A stretch of DNA of 64,000 bases from positions 186,001 through 250,000 of the forward strand of contig JAEUBA010000006.1 of NCBI GenBank assembly GCA_018257865.1, given 5' to 3'. Both the position numbers and the translations under genes were made by a program. Below are positions 1 through 10,785 of the stretch, piece by piece (within the stretch, counting starts at the first letter, position 1; the number at the start of each line of letters is the position of its first letter). The notes under the pieces are model-generated. The model did not search any database. It was not told the DNA's origin and was given only the letters and a program-made list of their open reading frames with translations. The DNA comes from Stereocaulon alpinum (taxonomy: Eukaryota > Ascomycota > Lecanoromycetes > Lecanorales > Stereocaulaceae).

Positions 1-1209
1 TTATGATTCATCTAATTCTACAACAACAGGAGCATACTCGCCCCTCTCGTCCTCCCCTTCCATTTCCTCCATCTCAACCTCTACCCTCTCTCCATCCTCC
101 AACTCCAACATCCCCTTCCTGACAAACTCGTCCCCCAACTCCCAACCATATTCCCGCTTCAGAAAGTCCTCCAACGCCTCCATCTCCTCCTTAACATCCT
201 CCCCCTCCCCCTCCCCCTCCCCAAATACCTGCCCCAACGTCCTCTTGAACCCCCTCAACAGCCCCTTCAATAACCCGCCTCCCTCATCGCCCAAATCAAA
301 CAACCCCCCCTCCACATCCTCACACCTCTCCATCTGCCTCTTCAACAACCCTGAAAACGTAGCAAACCACCCCTCTCTCTCCCTCACAGCCCGCTTACAC
401 GTAAGCACCAACCCCACAATCCGCTTCCACTCCTCCAAACACGACCAATTCGCAACCGTAAGCACCATCAAAAAACACACCTCCATCTGCCCCAGCACCA
501 CATCACCCCACTCCTCCCCTTCGCCCTTCCACCTCTCTACCACGTCCCCCAAAGCCCAACTCCGATCCGTAGCTGCTTCCGTCCTCTCCCTCCCCACCGC
601 CCCTTCCCTCCACGTCCGCTTGAGATCTATACCCAGAACACCCAGCTCCTGCTCTTCTTCCCCTACTTCAGCGGCTGTAAGCCCGGGTATCTCATCCCTA
701 TCTTCAACCGCACAACTCGCAGACGTGATCTTCCACTCCTCGTTCTGCGTCAAATGACCCAGTACCCTCGACGTAACATGCTCCGTCAACTTCGCCCAAT
801 CGCCCCTCTCTTCTTCTACCTCCGCGTCCTTACTCGCAGACTGCCGATACGGCGTCAGTCCCTTCTCCCACAAGCCAGCTAGCTGGCTCCGATAGCTCTC
901 GGGATCGTCGACGGGGCGTAGGGAGCCAGCTGTGTGGTTCCATTTCCGGACTATGAGGGGAGGTGGGGTGTTTGGGACTGTAGGTGGAGGGGGGATGTAG
1001 AACCAGAAACCGTCGCGGATAGTGTGGGAGGTTGTTTCGGATGTGAAGATGAAGTGGTAGCCTGGGGGAAGGGATTTTATGCCGTGAAATTGGGAGGTTG
1101 TGGTGAAGGAGAGGAGGTCGATGCTGCAGAGGATTGAAGGGGGAAGGGAGAGGAGGAGGGCGGTTGCCGTGACGGGTGGTTGTAGAGATTGGGATTGAGA
1201 GGTGGTCAT
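1..1209 (-). CDS. AAR2: AAR2 family U5 snRNP assembly factor
   Basis: Single-exon reading frame of 402 residues, ATG at 1209 and TAA at 1-3, so the gene just fits in the window. The N-terminal part (hydrophobic stretch near residues 17-45, then GYHFIFTSETTS and a WNHTAGSL segment) and the helical C-terminal part ending in an acidic tail resemble AAR2. From family knowledge, AAR2 binds Prp8 in the cytoplasm and is replaced by Brr2 during maturation of the U5 snRNP, so its role is in pre-mRNA splicing. The coding strand changes abruptly in composition: the first ~100 codons are C-rich and the remainder is G-rich with GAG/GGG runs. The downstream neighbour on the same strand is a DHCR24-like gene. 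Assignment rests on remembered family features, not on a search. Confidence 0.8.
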   Translation of the reverse strand: MTTSQSQSLQPPVTATALLLSLPPSILCSIDLLSFTTTSQFHGIKSLPPGYHFIFTSETTSHTIRDGFWFYIPPPPTVPNTPPPLIVRKWNHTAGSLRPVDDPESYRSQLAGLWEKGLTPYRQSASKDAEVEEERGDWAKLTEHVTSRVLGHLTQNEEWKITSASCAVEDRDEIPGLTAAEVGEEEQELGVLGIDLKRTWREGAVGRERTEAATDRSWALGDVVERWKGEGEEWGDVVLGQMEVCFLMVLTVANWSCLEEWKRIVGLVLTCKRAVREREGWFATFSGLLKRQMERCEDVEGGLFDLGDEGGGLLKGLLRGFKRTLGQVFGEGEGEGEDVKEEMEALEDFLKREYGWELGDEFVRKGMLELEDGERVEVEMEEMEGEDERGEYAPVVVELDES

Positions 1210-1801
1210 GGCGGACGTGTAGGGGATTGGAGAACTTGGTCTTGGTTTTCTTGGAAAGGGAATGAGATTGAGATAGTTGAGACACTTAGAAGATTCGTGG
1301 ACATTGGGTCATGTTAGGAACAACATGGGAGTTTCGAATAGTCCAGGACCAGCACTTCGAAGGTGAAATGGCCCATGAGAAGTCATGTTGGCAAGGAGGT
1401 TTTTGCAGACCCACATCGAGAGCTCGAATTCGATTGTCACATTTATATGTGCGGGATCTGAAGCGGAGTGAAAATGTGCCAGCTAGATTGCGTCCCGCAG
1501 GCGCGTGATATGCGGAAGTACTTCTGATTCAAATCTTGTGTCACCTCCAACAATATCCTGCTCGGGAACTTGCTACCAAGCCATTTCCCATTTGCATTTA
1601 ATGATTTCTGCTTGAGCTTGGCTATGAATAGTGGTTAAATACTGTATATACGATCTCCGCTTGGATTACTTCAATGAGCTCTAGTTCATCAATTATAATA
1701 TCGACACATTTACCTCACACATGCAAGTATAGCTCTACGTATTCTCCCAACCCAACCTAATCGCGATGCAACAGACAGGGAATGGCGCAATAAGGTGGAG
1801 C
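1210..1801. other. Intergenic, no gene seen
   Basis: 592 bases upstream of AAR2 and downstream of the DHCR24-like gene, both on the minus strand. It should hold the AAR2 promoter and the 3' end of the sterol reductase transcript. Only short frames without coding character are present. Confidence 0.6.
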
Positions 1802-3328
1802 TTAGTCCTTCAGCTTCTGAATATGACCGCCCCATCTAGGCTGTCTGGGCAGCAAATAGTCTCCCCCAAGCACAGCTTTATATACGCCATAGAGTCCACT
1901 CAATGGCCAAATGCTCCAGAACAATGCGAGAAGCCAAACAATCCACGACTCCTGTATCGCTCTTTCCTCCGCGTCGACATCAACTTTGACTTTATCATAT
2001 ATGGTGGGAAGGTAAGTAGCGTGATATTTGGCACGCAGCGCATCATAGCTTTCGCGATCGTACATGCTCCAGAACTCCTCCTCTGTGTTATAAGTGTGCG
2101 CATAAAGCCACTTTCTGCCGTTGAGATCTCCGATTTTGTGTTCTAGGCGTCGGTTTACTTCAACAAATGCGCGGCGGTCCTTCGGTCCAGGTCCCCACAC
2201 TCCAAAGTTGAGGACCATATCTGGGTAGTCCCCATCGGCTTTCTCTGCCAAAGGACCACGTGGAGAACCGGGCAGTTGGCCAGTCTGGTGGAATGGGCAC
2301 AGCCATAGTGGGTAGGTGCCGAGAGACTTATCTACGAAATTCAGGAATTCGTGGGCGACTGCGTAGGGAACGGCAACGTCCTGAATGATGTATCGCCTAG
2401 AGTGGCCGCTTTTGTGAAGTGCATGATACATAATGCGTGTCCGCATGCATTTGTCAAGGATCCGGCGTGTGATGCGGTTGAATGGCGTGATGAAGTACTT
2501 GAAGGCGTACAGCCCCATCCAGAAACCGCCGCGGTCATACCGGAAAAGATAGTCAGTGAGTGGTACTGACTCGACAACCACATGTCTATTGGCATCCAAG
2601 ACTTGTCGAGCATGTAGATAAAACCATGGGTCACGTCCGCGGCTGAATCGTTGCACCTGAGCAGTCGATTTGTCTCTCAAACGCCCTGAACAGATCACAC
2701 CTTTGTCCACAGCGAAGAGAATGCCATCAACATAGTCAGTCTCAGGGTCCCGAGTCTGCTCCTCGATCTTGTGCAACGCTTCGGTCATACTGCTTACTGG
2801 CCAGTAGCTCAATTCCACATAAGTCTTTGCTTCTCTTAGCTCGATCTTCAAAAGCGTGGTTATGCCTAAGGTGCCGAAGGAGGACGCGCAGCCGTACAAT
2901 AGTTCGGAATTCTCCGTCGTCGATGCGGTTTGGATTTCACCATCTGCGAGGACCACTTCGATCCAAGTTACAATCCTATCAAAGAACCCATATCGGAAGG
3001 AGCTACTTTCTCCAGCGGTCCCAGCAAAGCCTCCGCCGGCTGTTATACCGGGATACTCCATCACCACCAGCGGTATCATACCATAGCGGAGCGTCCGCTC
3101 TACTAGATCGTCCATAGGGACGTTCGGCTCCACGAGTGCATACTTCGCTTGGGTGTCCACCTTGATAACTTGATCGAGATTGCTAATATCGACCATTCGA
3201 TCCCTTTGACGCTGGGATGGGCGAGTACTATTGGTAGAGCCATGGTATATACGAAAGGGTTCCTGACGCTCATAGAAACCCTGTACTTGGTGAGCCACAG
3301 TGGCTACTGCATTGTTGTGCTCTTCCAT
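1802..3328 (-). CDS. Delta(24)-sterol reductase-like FAD-binding oxidoreductase (DHCR24/Diminuto family)
   Basis: Uninterrupted frame of 508 residues. I place the start at the ATG at 3328 (MEEHNNAVATVA), which fits the usual N-terminus of the family. The frame extends 28 codons further upstream to an ATG at 3412. Residues ~20-190 form the FAD-binding PCMH-type domain: IYHGSTNSTR, then a segment around GMIPLVVMEYPGITAGGGFA with the glycine-rich turn, then the RYGFFD segment. The C-terminal half has the family's tryptophan/tyrosine-rich blocks (RKWLYAHTY). A hydrophobic segment (WIVWLLALFWSIWPL) near the C-terminus suggests membrane association. Known members reduce the C24 double bond of sterols using NADPH. 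Fungi normally make ergosterol, so the real substrate is uncertain. Divergently oriented to the membrane protein at 4537. Confidence 0.85.
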   Translation of the reverse strand: MEEHNNAVATVAHQVQGFYERQEPFRIYHGSTNSTRPSQRQRDRMVDISNLDQVIKVDTQAKYALVEPNVPMDDLVERTLRYGMIPLVVMEYPGITAGGGFAGTAGESSSFRYGFFDRIVTWIEVVLADGEIQTASTTENSELLYGCASSFGTLGITTLLKIELREAKTYVELSYWPVSSMTEALHKIEEQTRDPETDYVDGILFAVDKGVICSGRLRDKSTAQVQRFSRGRDPWFYLHARQVLDANRHVVVESVPLTDYLFRYDRGGFWMGLYAFKYFITPFNRITRRILDKCMRTRIMYHALHKSGHSRRYIIQDVAVPYAVAHEFLNFVDKSLGTYPLWLCPFHQTGQLPGSPRGPLAEKADGDYPDMVLNFGVWGPGPKDRRAFVEVNRRLEHKIGDLNGRKWLYAHTYNTEEEFWSMYDRESYDALRAKYHATYLPTIYDKVKVDVDAEERAIQESWIVWLLALFWSIWPLSGLYGVYKAVLGGDYLLPRQPRWGGHIQKLKD

Positions 3329-4536
3329 CAATACTGCAACTGAGGTAGCGCTTGATCTTCCAGCTCTGATTTCAGTCCCGTATCCAAGAGGTTTATATAG
3401 ACCGCACTTCAAGTGGGTATATGCACGTGTCGGGTGCAGTGGCTACAGTAGACCAACTGAGGAAACGAAGACACGCGTTTCTTTCGGGTCTCAAGCAAGA
3501 AAACGCAGGCAACGCCAAAGATTCCAAGGTATCAAGTACCAGATTCGCGGTGCAAAAAGATGTATGCGCTCAAATATGCCAAATGGGGAACAGCACCAGG
3601 ATAGCCATGGAAGCATGTGGAGAATTACAAGAGATGAGACGAAAGGAGAAGCGAAGCCTGCTCGGGAATTTCAATTACTTGACAGGACCGAGCCAATCAG
3701 AACAGTCATCGATCTACCTTTTGAGCTTAGTCATCACCCCTGACACCCACCAACACAATGCTCAGCAACCCACAGCCACAATGATATGCTGCAGCAGACT
3801 CTGAAACGGGGCGTTCTTGGTCACTGACAGGGGCTTCAGGCCAGGGTGCAGCTCGAATCACACCCTAAAATTCACACCCTAATATTAGAACGAAATCTGT
3901 CGCTCTCACAGGGCGCGTATTTGCTGGCAGCCGCCCGGGGAACTCGGCTTGGCCAATGCTGTGGAGGGACCATCTCTATGTCATCACGTTCGAGTCACTC
4001 AGTATCAATTCTGTTGGACGCCTTCTCATCGACATGCATCAATGTGGAGTGTTCGCTAACAGCCTCGTAAGATCAAGCCGCTTTGGGCCCCTAACCCTTG
4101 TCTGTTGTGACGCACTGATTTCTCGTTTCATGGCTGAGAACTCCACTTCAGGGCACCTCCCTCGGTCGTCACCGAGTTGGTGTCAGATGTGGTGTGATGC
4201 CTGCTCCGCCATACATTTCTATTTTAGCATGTTCTTTCCTGCAGCTCGCATGGATGAAACTCTTCATCGCATGGAATTTCCGGGCAGTTTGACGCTCAGC
4301 CGCCGTCCTTTTCGTGCTGCATATAGATGAGAGACATCGCCATGCTGTTATCCTAGATCTGCAAGGCATGTGCAGACCTCCGCATCTGATCTTCTGATCT
4401 TTGCACTACATAAGTCACGCTCAAGATTCTATCATCGCATTGTATAACTGATTGACATTGCTTCAGTGGGTCTCTATACACGAATCACTTCATCGCGTCC
4501 CCTACCTCTGAGCGAGCTCAGCACTCTATATTATAT
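3329..4536. other. Divergent intergenic region
   Basis: About 1.2 kb between the divergent sterol reductase and membrane protein genes, presumably carrying both promoters. Open frames here are short, overlap on both strands and lack recognisable domains. A TA-rich stretch (ctctatattatatatgaa) lies immediately at the start codon of the downstream gene. Confidence 0.5.
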
Positions 4537-5928
4537 ATGAATACCTCCACTGATGAAAACGTCCCATTACAAGGCTGGACCTCCTCCCCTAATGGACGCG
4601 GCACAATCGATATACTGTTCAGCAGCTCCATCACTCTTATTCTCTGCAGCTGGACTGTCCTTTGCCTCAATGTTTTCCCATCGCATTGGAGCCACTGGAG
4701 ACGAGGTTGGCAGAAGTTTCTAATGGCATGCATGACTGTCATTGGACCAGAATTCACATTCCAGTTAGCCATCGGGCAATGGTGCTCCGCCCGTCGCTCA
4801 ATCCGGAAGTTCCGAGATGCTGGATATAAAGACTGGACAATGACGCATGCATTCTATGCAGATATGGGTGGTTTTCTATTACAAACGTCATGCAGCGACA
4901 AGCAAGGCTGGCCTGCCTTTCCACTCAACGCAGATCAAATCCACTACCTGGTCACCCACAACGTCATACCATACGATGAAGTGAGGTTGGATGAAGAAGA
5001 TATTATGGACAAGAATAAAGCCGACGGCCTGGTTCGCATTATAACGGTCCTTCAGATAACCTACTACCTCGTAACTGCTATTGTTCGGAAATTTCAGGAC
5101 CTCGCCATCGCCATCCTAGAGTTGGCGACTTGTGCATTCATCATCTGTACACTGGGTACATATTATTTTTGGAGGCACAAGCCCGTCGATGTGTTAAGAG
5201 CAAGGACGATACACTCTAAAGCCACTATTAAAGAGATTGTAAAGGAAGCCGGGGACATGGCGGCAAAGAAACCCTACAAGTTTACGCCGTTGGACTTCGC
5301 CAGTCCTCCAGAATGGTCATGGACTTTATACTGGGCATACTGGATGCGCGCTTTATGGAAGATGACAGGCATCACATTCGCCACAAAGAAGCGTCCAATT
5401 GACAAATTACCTGACGACTACTACCCAGCGTTGACCTACCCCTGCATGATCATCTTATTCTTTGTCCAGACCGGCTACGCCTCAGTACACATCAGTGGGT
5501 GGGACTTCCACTTTCCTACACAGATCGAGAAGACGCTTTGGCACGTCACAACATTGGGAATTATCGGCGCGATGCTCACTTATTGGGTGGTACATATTTA
5601 CACATGGGAGATACCGGGACTACTTCAACGACGACGAGCGAGGAAGGCCGCCTTGCTGACGAGGAATAGCGATGATGCGCAGAGGCCACCGCCGTCGTGC
5701 TTCAAATGTTTCGTCGAACGCGTTTTTGGAAGACTGAGGAATAACTCTTTACCGCACGATCCTGCGATGGACGTTCCACTGAAGGCTATTCTACCGATCC
5801 TCGTCTGTGTAGTTGTTTATTGCTTTTGCAGAGCGTATGTTCTTGTCGAGAGCTTTGTTAATTTGAGGGCGTTGCCGCAGAGTGCATATGCATCTGTCAA
5901 TTGGTTGGCATTCATACCACATTTCTGA
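4537..5928 (+). CDS. Fungal multi-pass membrane protein, function unknown
   Basis: Single exon of 463 residues from ATG 4537. It begins GWTSSPNGRGTIDILFSS, followed by a first hydrophobic segment, then IGPEFTFQLAIGQW, a charged RRSIRKFR stretch and an ADMGGF block. This order is typical of a large filamentous-fungal family of integral membrane proteins with no assigned role. About seven hydrophobic segments can be counted: residues ~24-47, 64-82, ~170-190, 195-215, ~300-320, ~340-360 and 415-440. The part between ~220 and 290 and the RRRARKAALLTR stretch near 380 look cytosolic. There is no signal peptide. Neighbours give no hint of function. Confidence 0.75.
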   Translation: MNTSTDENVPLQGWTSSPNGRGTIDILFSSSITLILCSWTVLCLNVFPSHWSHWRRGWQKFLMACMTVIGPEFTFQLAIGQWCSARRSIRKFRDAGYKDWTMTHAFYADMGGFLLQTSCSDKQGWPAFPLNADQIHYLVTHNVIPYDEVRLDEEDIMDKNKADGLVRIITVLQITYYLVTAIVRKFQDLAIAILELATCAFIICTLGTYYFWRHKPVDVLRARTIHSKATIKEIVKEAGDMAAKKPYKFTPLDFASPPEWSWTLYWAYWMRALWKMTGITFATKKRPIDKLPDDYYPALTYPCMIILFFVQTGYASVHISGWDFHFPTQIEKTLWHVTTLGIIGAMLTYWVVHIYTWEIPGLLQRRRARKAALLTRNSDDAQRPPPSCFKCFVERVFGRLRNNSLPHDPAMDVPLKAILPILVCVVVYCFCRAYVLVESFVNLRALPQSAYASVNWLAFIPHF

Positions 5929-6705
5929 TGGTGTTGACCTGGTGTCTTCATGTTGACGGACCTTGATGTTTGGAATCTAAAAGTATCATAATGTGATGAC
6001 TTGAATGTACAGTGCTTTGCTGGAACAATGAAAGCTTATATCGCAAGAACACCAAATGCAGTCCGCCGAAGCTCAATATCTCACCGCGGGTCCATCTCAT
6101 CTCTAATCGAGTATGACCCATGTTCAGCCTATGCCATCAGCGCAAGATCCTTGAATCTTGGATCAGGGAGTCTCATTGATCGCTCCGCGGACCTGTCCAA
6201 CCATTACCTTGAGGGTCCAGCAGTTCTCATAAGTATCTCTTTTAATGTTATCCACCCAGCATTCTGTCTCTGGGGGATTGCTTTCTGTGTTTCTATCACA
6301 AGGTCGAAGATTACAAAGGACACAAGTATTGCTGCCTCGCACAGCCTCGTGCTCATCTGTGGGTCACTACAGATGGTCTTGACGTTTCGCTGAGACCTCT
6401 TTTCGAGTTTCGCCTTCGAGTAATGGAGTAATCTCGCTACTGCTGTGAACGTGTTGGTCTCTGTAAAGGGATAAGGCGTTCTTGAAATTGACTATGGAAA
6501 GAAGGCTGTGTTTCGATAACACCCATTAGCTCTCAGACTGACATAGCTGTGCGTAACCAGGATAGTATAGTAAGGACTCACGGCACACGGAGGAGAGCCA
6601 CCGTAGGGATCCAGAAATAAGCTTCGCTCTTCCAGTAAGATATCTCATACCTCATAGCACAACGCTGAACAGAGCGACAATTGGTCACAACAAAGGCTTA
6701 AAACA
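5929..6705. other. Intergenic, no gene seen
   Basis: 777 bases with only short frames (for example 6001-6393 on the plus strand, which begins with a non-ATG codon). No repeats or RNA gene signals noticed. Confidence 0.5.
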
Positions 6706-7056
6706 ATGGAAGACGAAGTAGTCGAAGTGTTCAAGGTTATACACGATAGATATAATAACCTCAAGGAAGGTAAGGATTGGGATTACTGTGCTGAGGCATT
6801 CGCTTAGGGTCCAGGCACTGAAGAACGTTATTGCTCGAAGCCTTCAAGTAGTATTGAAAGTGTTCGCACCTTGTTACTGGCGCCTGCAGTTAGATTTCGA
6901 GCCTATCAAGGCGGCAAAGCAGCCGCCGACGAGTATCAAGACAATCATGAAATTGGATGGGATGACTCGAAAGAGGACTCTGACGATTTGGTCGGGAGTC
7001 AAATCAGGCCAGAGTGTAGACAGTGCAACAAGATTTTGGTTATCAATGAGGACTAG
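6706..7056 (+). CDS. Possible small two-exon protein, unknown
   Basis: A candidate gene built from two pieces: exon 6706-6769, intron 6770-6814 (GTAAGG...CCAG, 45 bp, contains an in-frame TAG if unspliced), exon 6815-7056. The spliced product has 101 residues: MEDEVVEVFKVIHDRYNN, then a polar acidic middle (DDSKEDSDDLVG) and a C-terminal CRQCNKIL motif resembling half of a zinc-binding site. The splice keeps the frame open and the second exon reads like protein, but there is no recognised family and the intron is very short. It could be a fragment of a larger gene or chance. Directly upstream of NIP1 on the same strand. Confidence 0.35.
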
Positions 7057-7930
7057 AGAAGGGCGGAATCCTCGGCGGTGTTGCAGATGGTACGATAATA
7101 CGAATATAAGGCTCCTTTCGGCTAATGGGAACGTGACTCTCACAGTGATACCTCTTAGGCCCGTGACTCACTTCCACAGTTCACGTCTTATGCAAGCCTG
7201 CAGTTGAAGAATGCCTAGTTCCAATACAGTGCTAGGGACTGCAAGATACTTACGAGACGTAGTATGTCTTATCCAGAAGATGCAACAGAGAGCCACTTCC
7301 CCATATACCCCAACAGTCAGTCTACCTTTTGGCGTGACTCGTAGCTTGCTCACGTATGTTGAACAAGTCTCACAAACGGCAAGATAATTTTGACGGGTGC
7401 CGATGAAGATTCCTTGCGGCGCTTCTGGCGATAGAGATTTATTGCACTTCCAATGGGTCATTAAGCCCCACTTGAGCAATGATGTACAAGAACGTTCCAG
7501 ATACACGACCAAATATAGCCCCTGCTGAGAAAATCTGGATTTATTTTAGCCTTCGTACCAACTATCTTGCCGGTTGAGAGGTTATCTAACCATTGGGGGA
7601 GAGGTTGCAAGTAGCAATAATGAAGCCCAACTGAGCAATAAAATCTGCTACTGCATACTCAGTCGCCTACTAATCCCTAAAGAGATAATGCCCTTGGGAT
7701 TGTAGTCAAGGTCTGAGGCCCACTGTTATTTCTAACACTTTTGCACGTAAAACAAGGTATCCAACTCACCTTATCCTGCCACCGCACTCACCGCCAGGGC
7801 ATCAAGGTTTCAACCCTATTTACATTGACTCATTAGCCGCGATTGTCGCTTAGCGCAAGCCAGTCGCGCACGGAATTTCGAGCAGCTAGTTTATTTGTAG
7901 CACAGACTTGCCTATACAACACCAGCAACC
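7057..7930. other. Intergenic with a doubtful minus-strand ORF
   Basis: Holds the NIP1 promoter. On the minus strand, 7461 to 7168 encodes 97 residues from ATG (MTHWKCNKSLSPEAPQ..., with a CETC pair), which reads like protein and contains a GTAAGT site that could be a splice donor. No family is recognised and no clear exon continuation was found, so I do not call it a gene. The rest shows nothing. Confidence 0.3.
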
Positions 7931-10630
7931 ATGTCTCGATTTTTCACTCAGGGCGATAGCTCCAGCGAGAGCAGCTCCTCCGACGAAGAGGAGTTGTACA
8001 GCGATAACGAAGCCGAGCAAAAGTCCGAACAAGAAGAGTCGGAGGAGGAAGAGGCATCAGAGGAAGAGTCCTCTTCCTCTGATGAAGGGGGAAAATCTGG
8101 AGCCTCGAAGTTCTTGCGAGAAGCTGCGTCCAGTGATGAGAGCGAAGATGAAGACAAAACCCATATCGTCAAAAGCGCAAAGGATAAGAGGCTGGAAGAA
8201 TTGGAAGCCGTGGTCAAGATCATTGACAACGCTGTTAAGATCAACGACTGGAGCACGATAGCAACAGGTGAGTCATACACAAAAAAATTATGAATTAGAG
8301 ATTCTGGACTAACATGGACCTCCCTACTAGAATTCGACAAACTCAATAGGCAGGTCATGAAGATTACTACTTCCGACAAAGCGCCCAAGATATATATCAA
8401 GACAATAGGCGATCTCGAAGATTTCATGAACGAGGCTATTGCAAAGCAGAAGGTCTCTACAAAGAAGATGAATGCTACGAATGCCCGAGGATTGAACGCG
8501 ATGAAGCAGAAGATCAAGAGGAACAACAAAGATTTCCAGGCTGAAATCGACAAGTTTCGGGAAGACAAATTTGAGTACATGATGTCAGAAGAAGAGGAAG
8601 AGGTCGTGCCAGTCGAAAAGACAAAGAAACCCAAAGCTGTGTACACGGAAGGAGTAGATGTTGGTGACGATGAGGGCTTCTCAACCGTCGGCAGAGGAGG
8701 CAAGACACTACAGTATACCCCAGAGAGTATCCTCAAGCATCTACGGTCGATCGTTGAGTCCCGAGGGAAGAAGAATACGGATCGGGCAGAACAGATCAGG
8801 GTCATGGAGAAATTGCGGGAAGTGGCTGACACGCCATATCGGACCATCCGGGTCCTGCTTACACTGATCTCTACACGTTTCGATCTGACTACTGGATCGA
8901 CTGCAACCTTCATGTCCCAAGAAAATTGGAAGTCGGCTGAACATGAGTTCGCTGATCTACTTGAAGAGCTGGAGACTAACCGTAACATGGTTGTTCTGGA
9001 AAATGCTGAAGAGTGGGAAGACGATGAGAAGCCGCCGCAGCCAGCAGCTGGTGAAATGTTGAAGATTCCTGGTAGCATCGTCTCTGTTGTTGAGCGACTT
9101 GATGATGAGCTAACGCGGTCATTACAACATATTGATCCTCATACTGCCGAATACATTGACAGGTTGAAAGATGAGCAGGCTCTGTACAACAACATTCTCC
9201 GAGCTCTTCTCTACGTTGAAAATTTGAAGAAGGATACTAAGCTTGAACTGAACGATGATGGTGCAAACCGCGTTGTAATGAGAAGGCTAGAACACGTTTA
9301 CTTCAAGGTGTGCAACACTTCCTGCGCACTTCTTTTGTTTTTGACTAACTCCTTCCAGCCCGCACAAGTCGTGCACGTCCTCGAAGAGACAGCTTGGAAG
9401 AGTGTTCCCTCAATGCTTGATTCGGACATCACACCTCGAGCGAACGATACCGATATCGACTCCCTTGTCCAAACACTCAGTACTTATCTGTTCAAGCACA
9501 GTGCGGATATAATAAGAGCAAGAGCGTACCTCTGCCAAGTCTATTACTTCGCTTTGCATGATCAGTACTACAAGGCTCGAGATATGCTGCTGATGTCTCA
9601 TTTGCAAGAGACAATTGGCAACTTCCCCATCAACACTCAGATTCTATTCAACCGCACCCTTGTGCAAGTCGGCCTCTGCGCTTTCAGAGCTAATTTGGTC
9701 TACGAGTCACAGAACACTCTGCAAGAAATATGTGGTAGCGGCCGGCAGAAAGAACTCCTGGCGCAAGGTGTCATGATCCAGAGATATTCGCAAGTAACAC
9801 CCGAACAAGAGCGGCTGGAAAGACAGCGGCAATTGCCCTTCCATATGCACATCAATCTCGAGCTTCTTGAATGCGTTTACCTCACCTGCTCCATGCTCCT
9901 GGAGATCCCTTTACTAGCACAGACTGGGTCGTCACCAGACATCAAGAAGCGAATCATCAGCAAAACCTATCGCCGTCTCTTAGAGTTCCATGAACGTCAA
10001 ATCTTCACCGGACCACCTGAGAACACCCGAGACCATGTCATGCAAGCTTCAAGAGCTCTCGCTGCAGGTGAATGGAAGAAATCGGCAAAGCTAATCAACG
10101 ACATCAAGATATGGGAATTGATGGCCGAGCCAGAGAAGATTAAAGATATGCTATCAGCTCAGATCCAAGAGGAAGGCCTGCGGACGTATCTCTTCACATA
10201 TGCTCCATTCTACGACACCCTCGCAGTTAGCACCTTAGCATCGATGTTCGAGCTTTCAGAGAGGAAAGTAGCTGCAGTTGTAAGCAAGATGATCTCGCAC
10301 GAGGAGCTTGCTGCTGCTCTGGATCAAGTTAACAGCGCCATCATCTTCCGGAAAGGAGTTGAACTATCAAGGCTACAAAGTTTGGCACTTACGCTCAGTG
10401 ACAAAGCTAGTGGGCTCATCGAGGCTAATGAGAGGACTCTGGAGCAAAGAACACAAGGTACAGCTAACGCCTTCGAGCGACAAGGCGGCCAAGGTGGTCG
10501 AGGTGGGCGTGGTGGAAGAGGCAGGGGCAGAGGCAGGGGCGGAGGTGAGGGTGGTGATCGTGGTGCATCAAGAACGCGTGGAGGGCAGCAATTTGGCGGA
10601 GGTGCACTTGGCGGAGCGATCAAAGCTTGA
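7931..10630 (+). CDS. NIP1: Translation initiation factor eIF3 subunit c
   Basis: Three exons: 7931-8267, 8331-9307, 9359-10630; 861 residues. The N-terminus (MSRFFTQGDSSSES) is followed by a long acidic Ser/Glu tract and then the conserved core, including EFDKLNRQ across the first junction and KAPKIYIKTIGDLEDFM. The C-terminal part carries the PCI domain (roughly residues 600-790) and a Gly/Arg-rich tail (GGRGGRGRGRG). eIF3c is a scaffold of eIF3, binds eIF1 and eIF5, and works on the 40S ribosome in start-codon selection. Intron 1 is 63 bp with a CTAAC branch site. Intron 2 (9308-9358) is 51 bp, a multiple of three without stop, so naive ORF calling keeps 17 foreign residues. Splicing restores YFK-PAQVVHVLEE, as expected for the family. 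Confidence 0.95.
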
Positions 10631-10785
10631 AGAGTCAAATGTTTCTTCATAATTATTACTGCTGTAACGAGCTACATGAGTCTGTGCATGTAGATCGAGA
10701 AGCTATAGCGCCATGCTATGCGTTGCATATGGGGTATCATTCATCAAACACAAGAAACCAATACTCCACATTTCCTTCCATGCTC

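Noticed and set aside
245..757. 170-codon plus-strand frame opposite AAR2
   Set aside because: Caused by the C-rich complement of the G-rich AAR2 3' half; low-complexity Ser/Pro translation.
7948..9078. 376-codon minus-strand frame antisense to NIP1
   Set aside because: Shadow of the acidic Ser/Glu-rich NIP1 coding strand; Ser/Leu/Phe-rich translation without domains.
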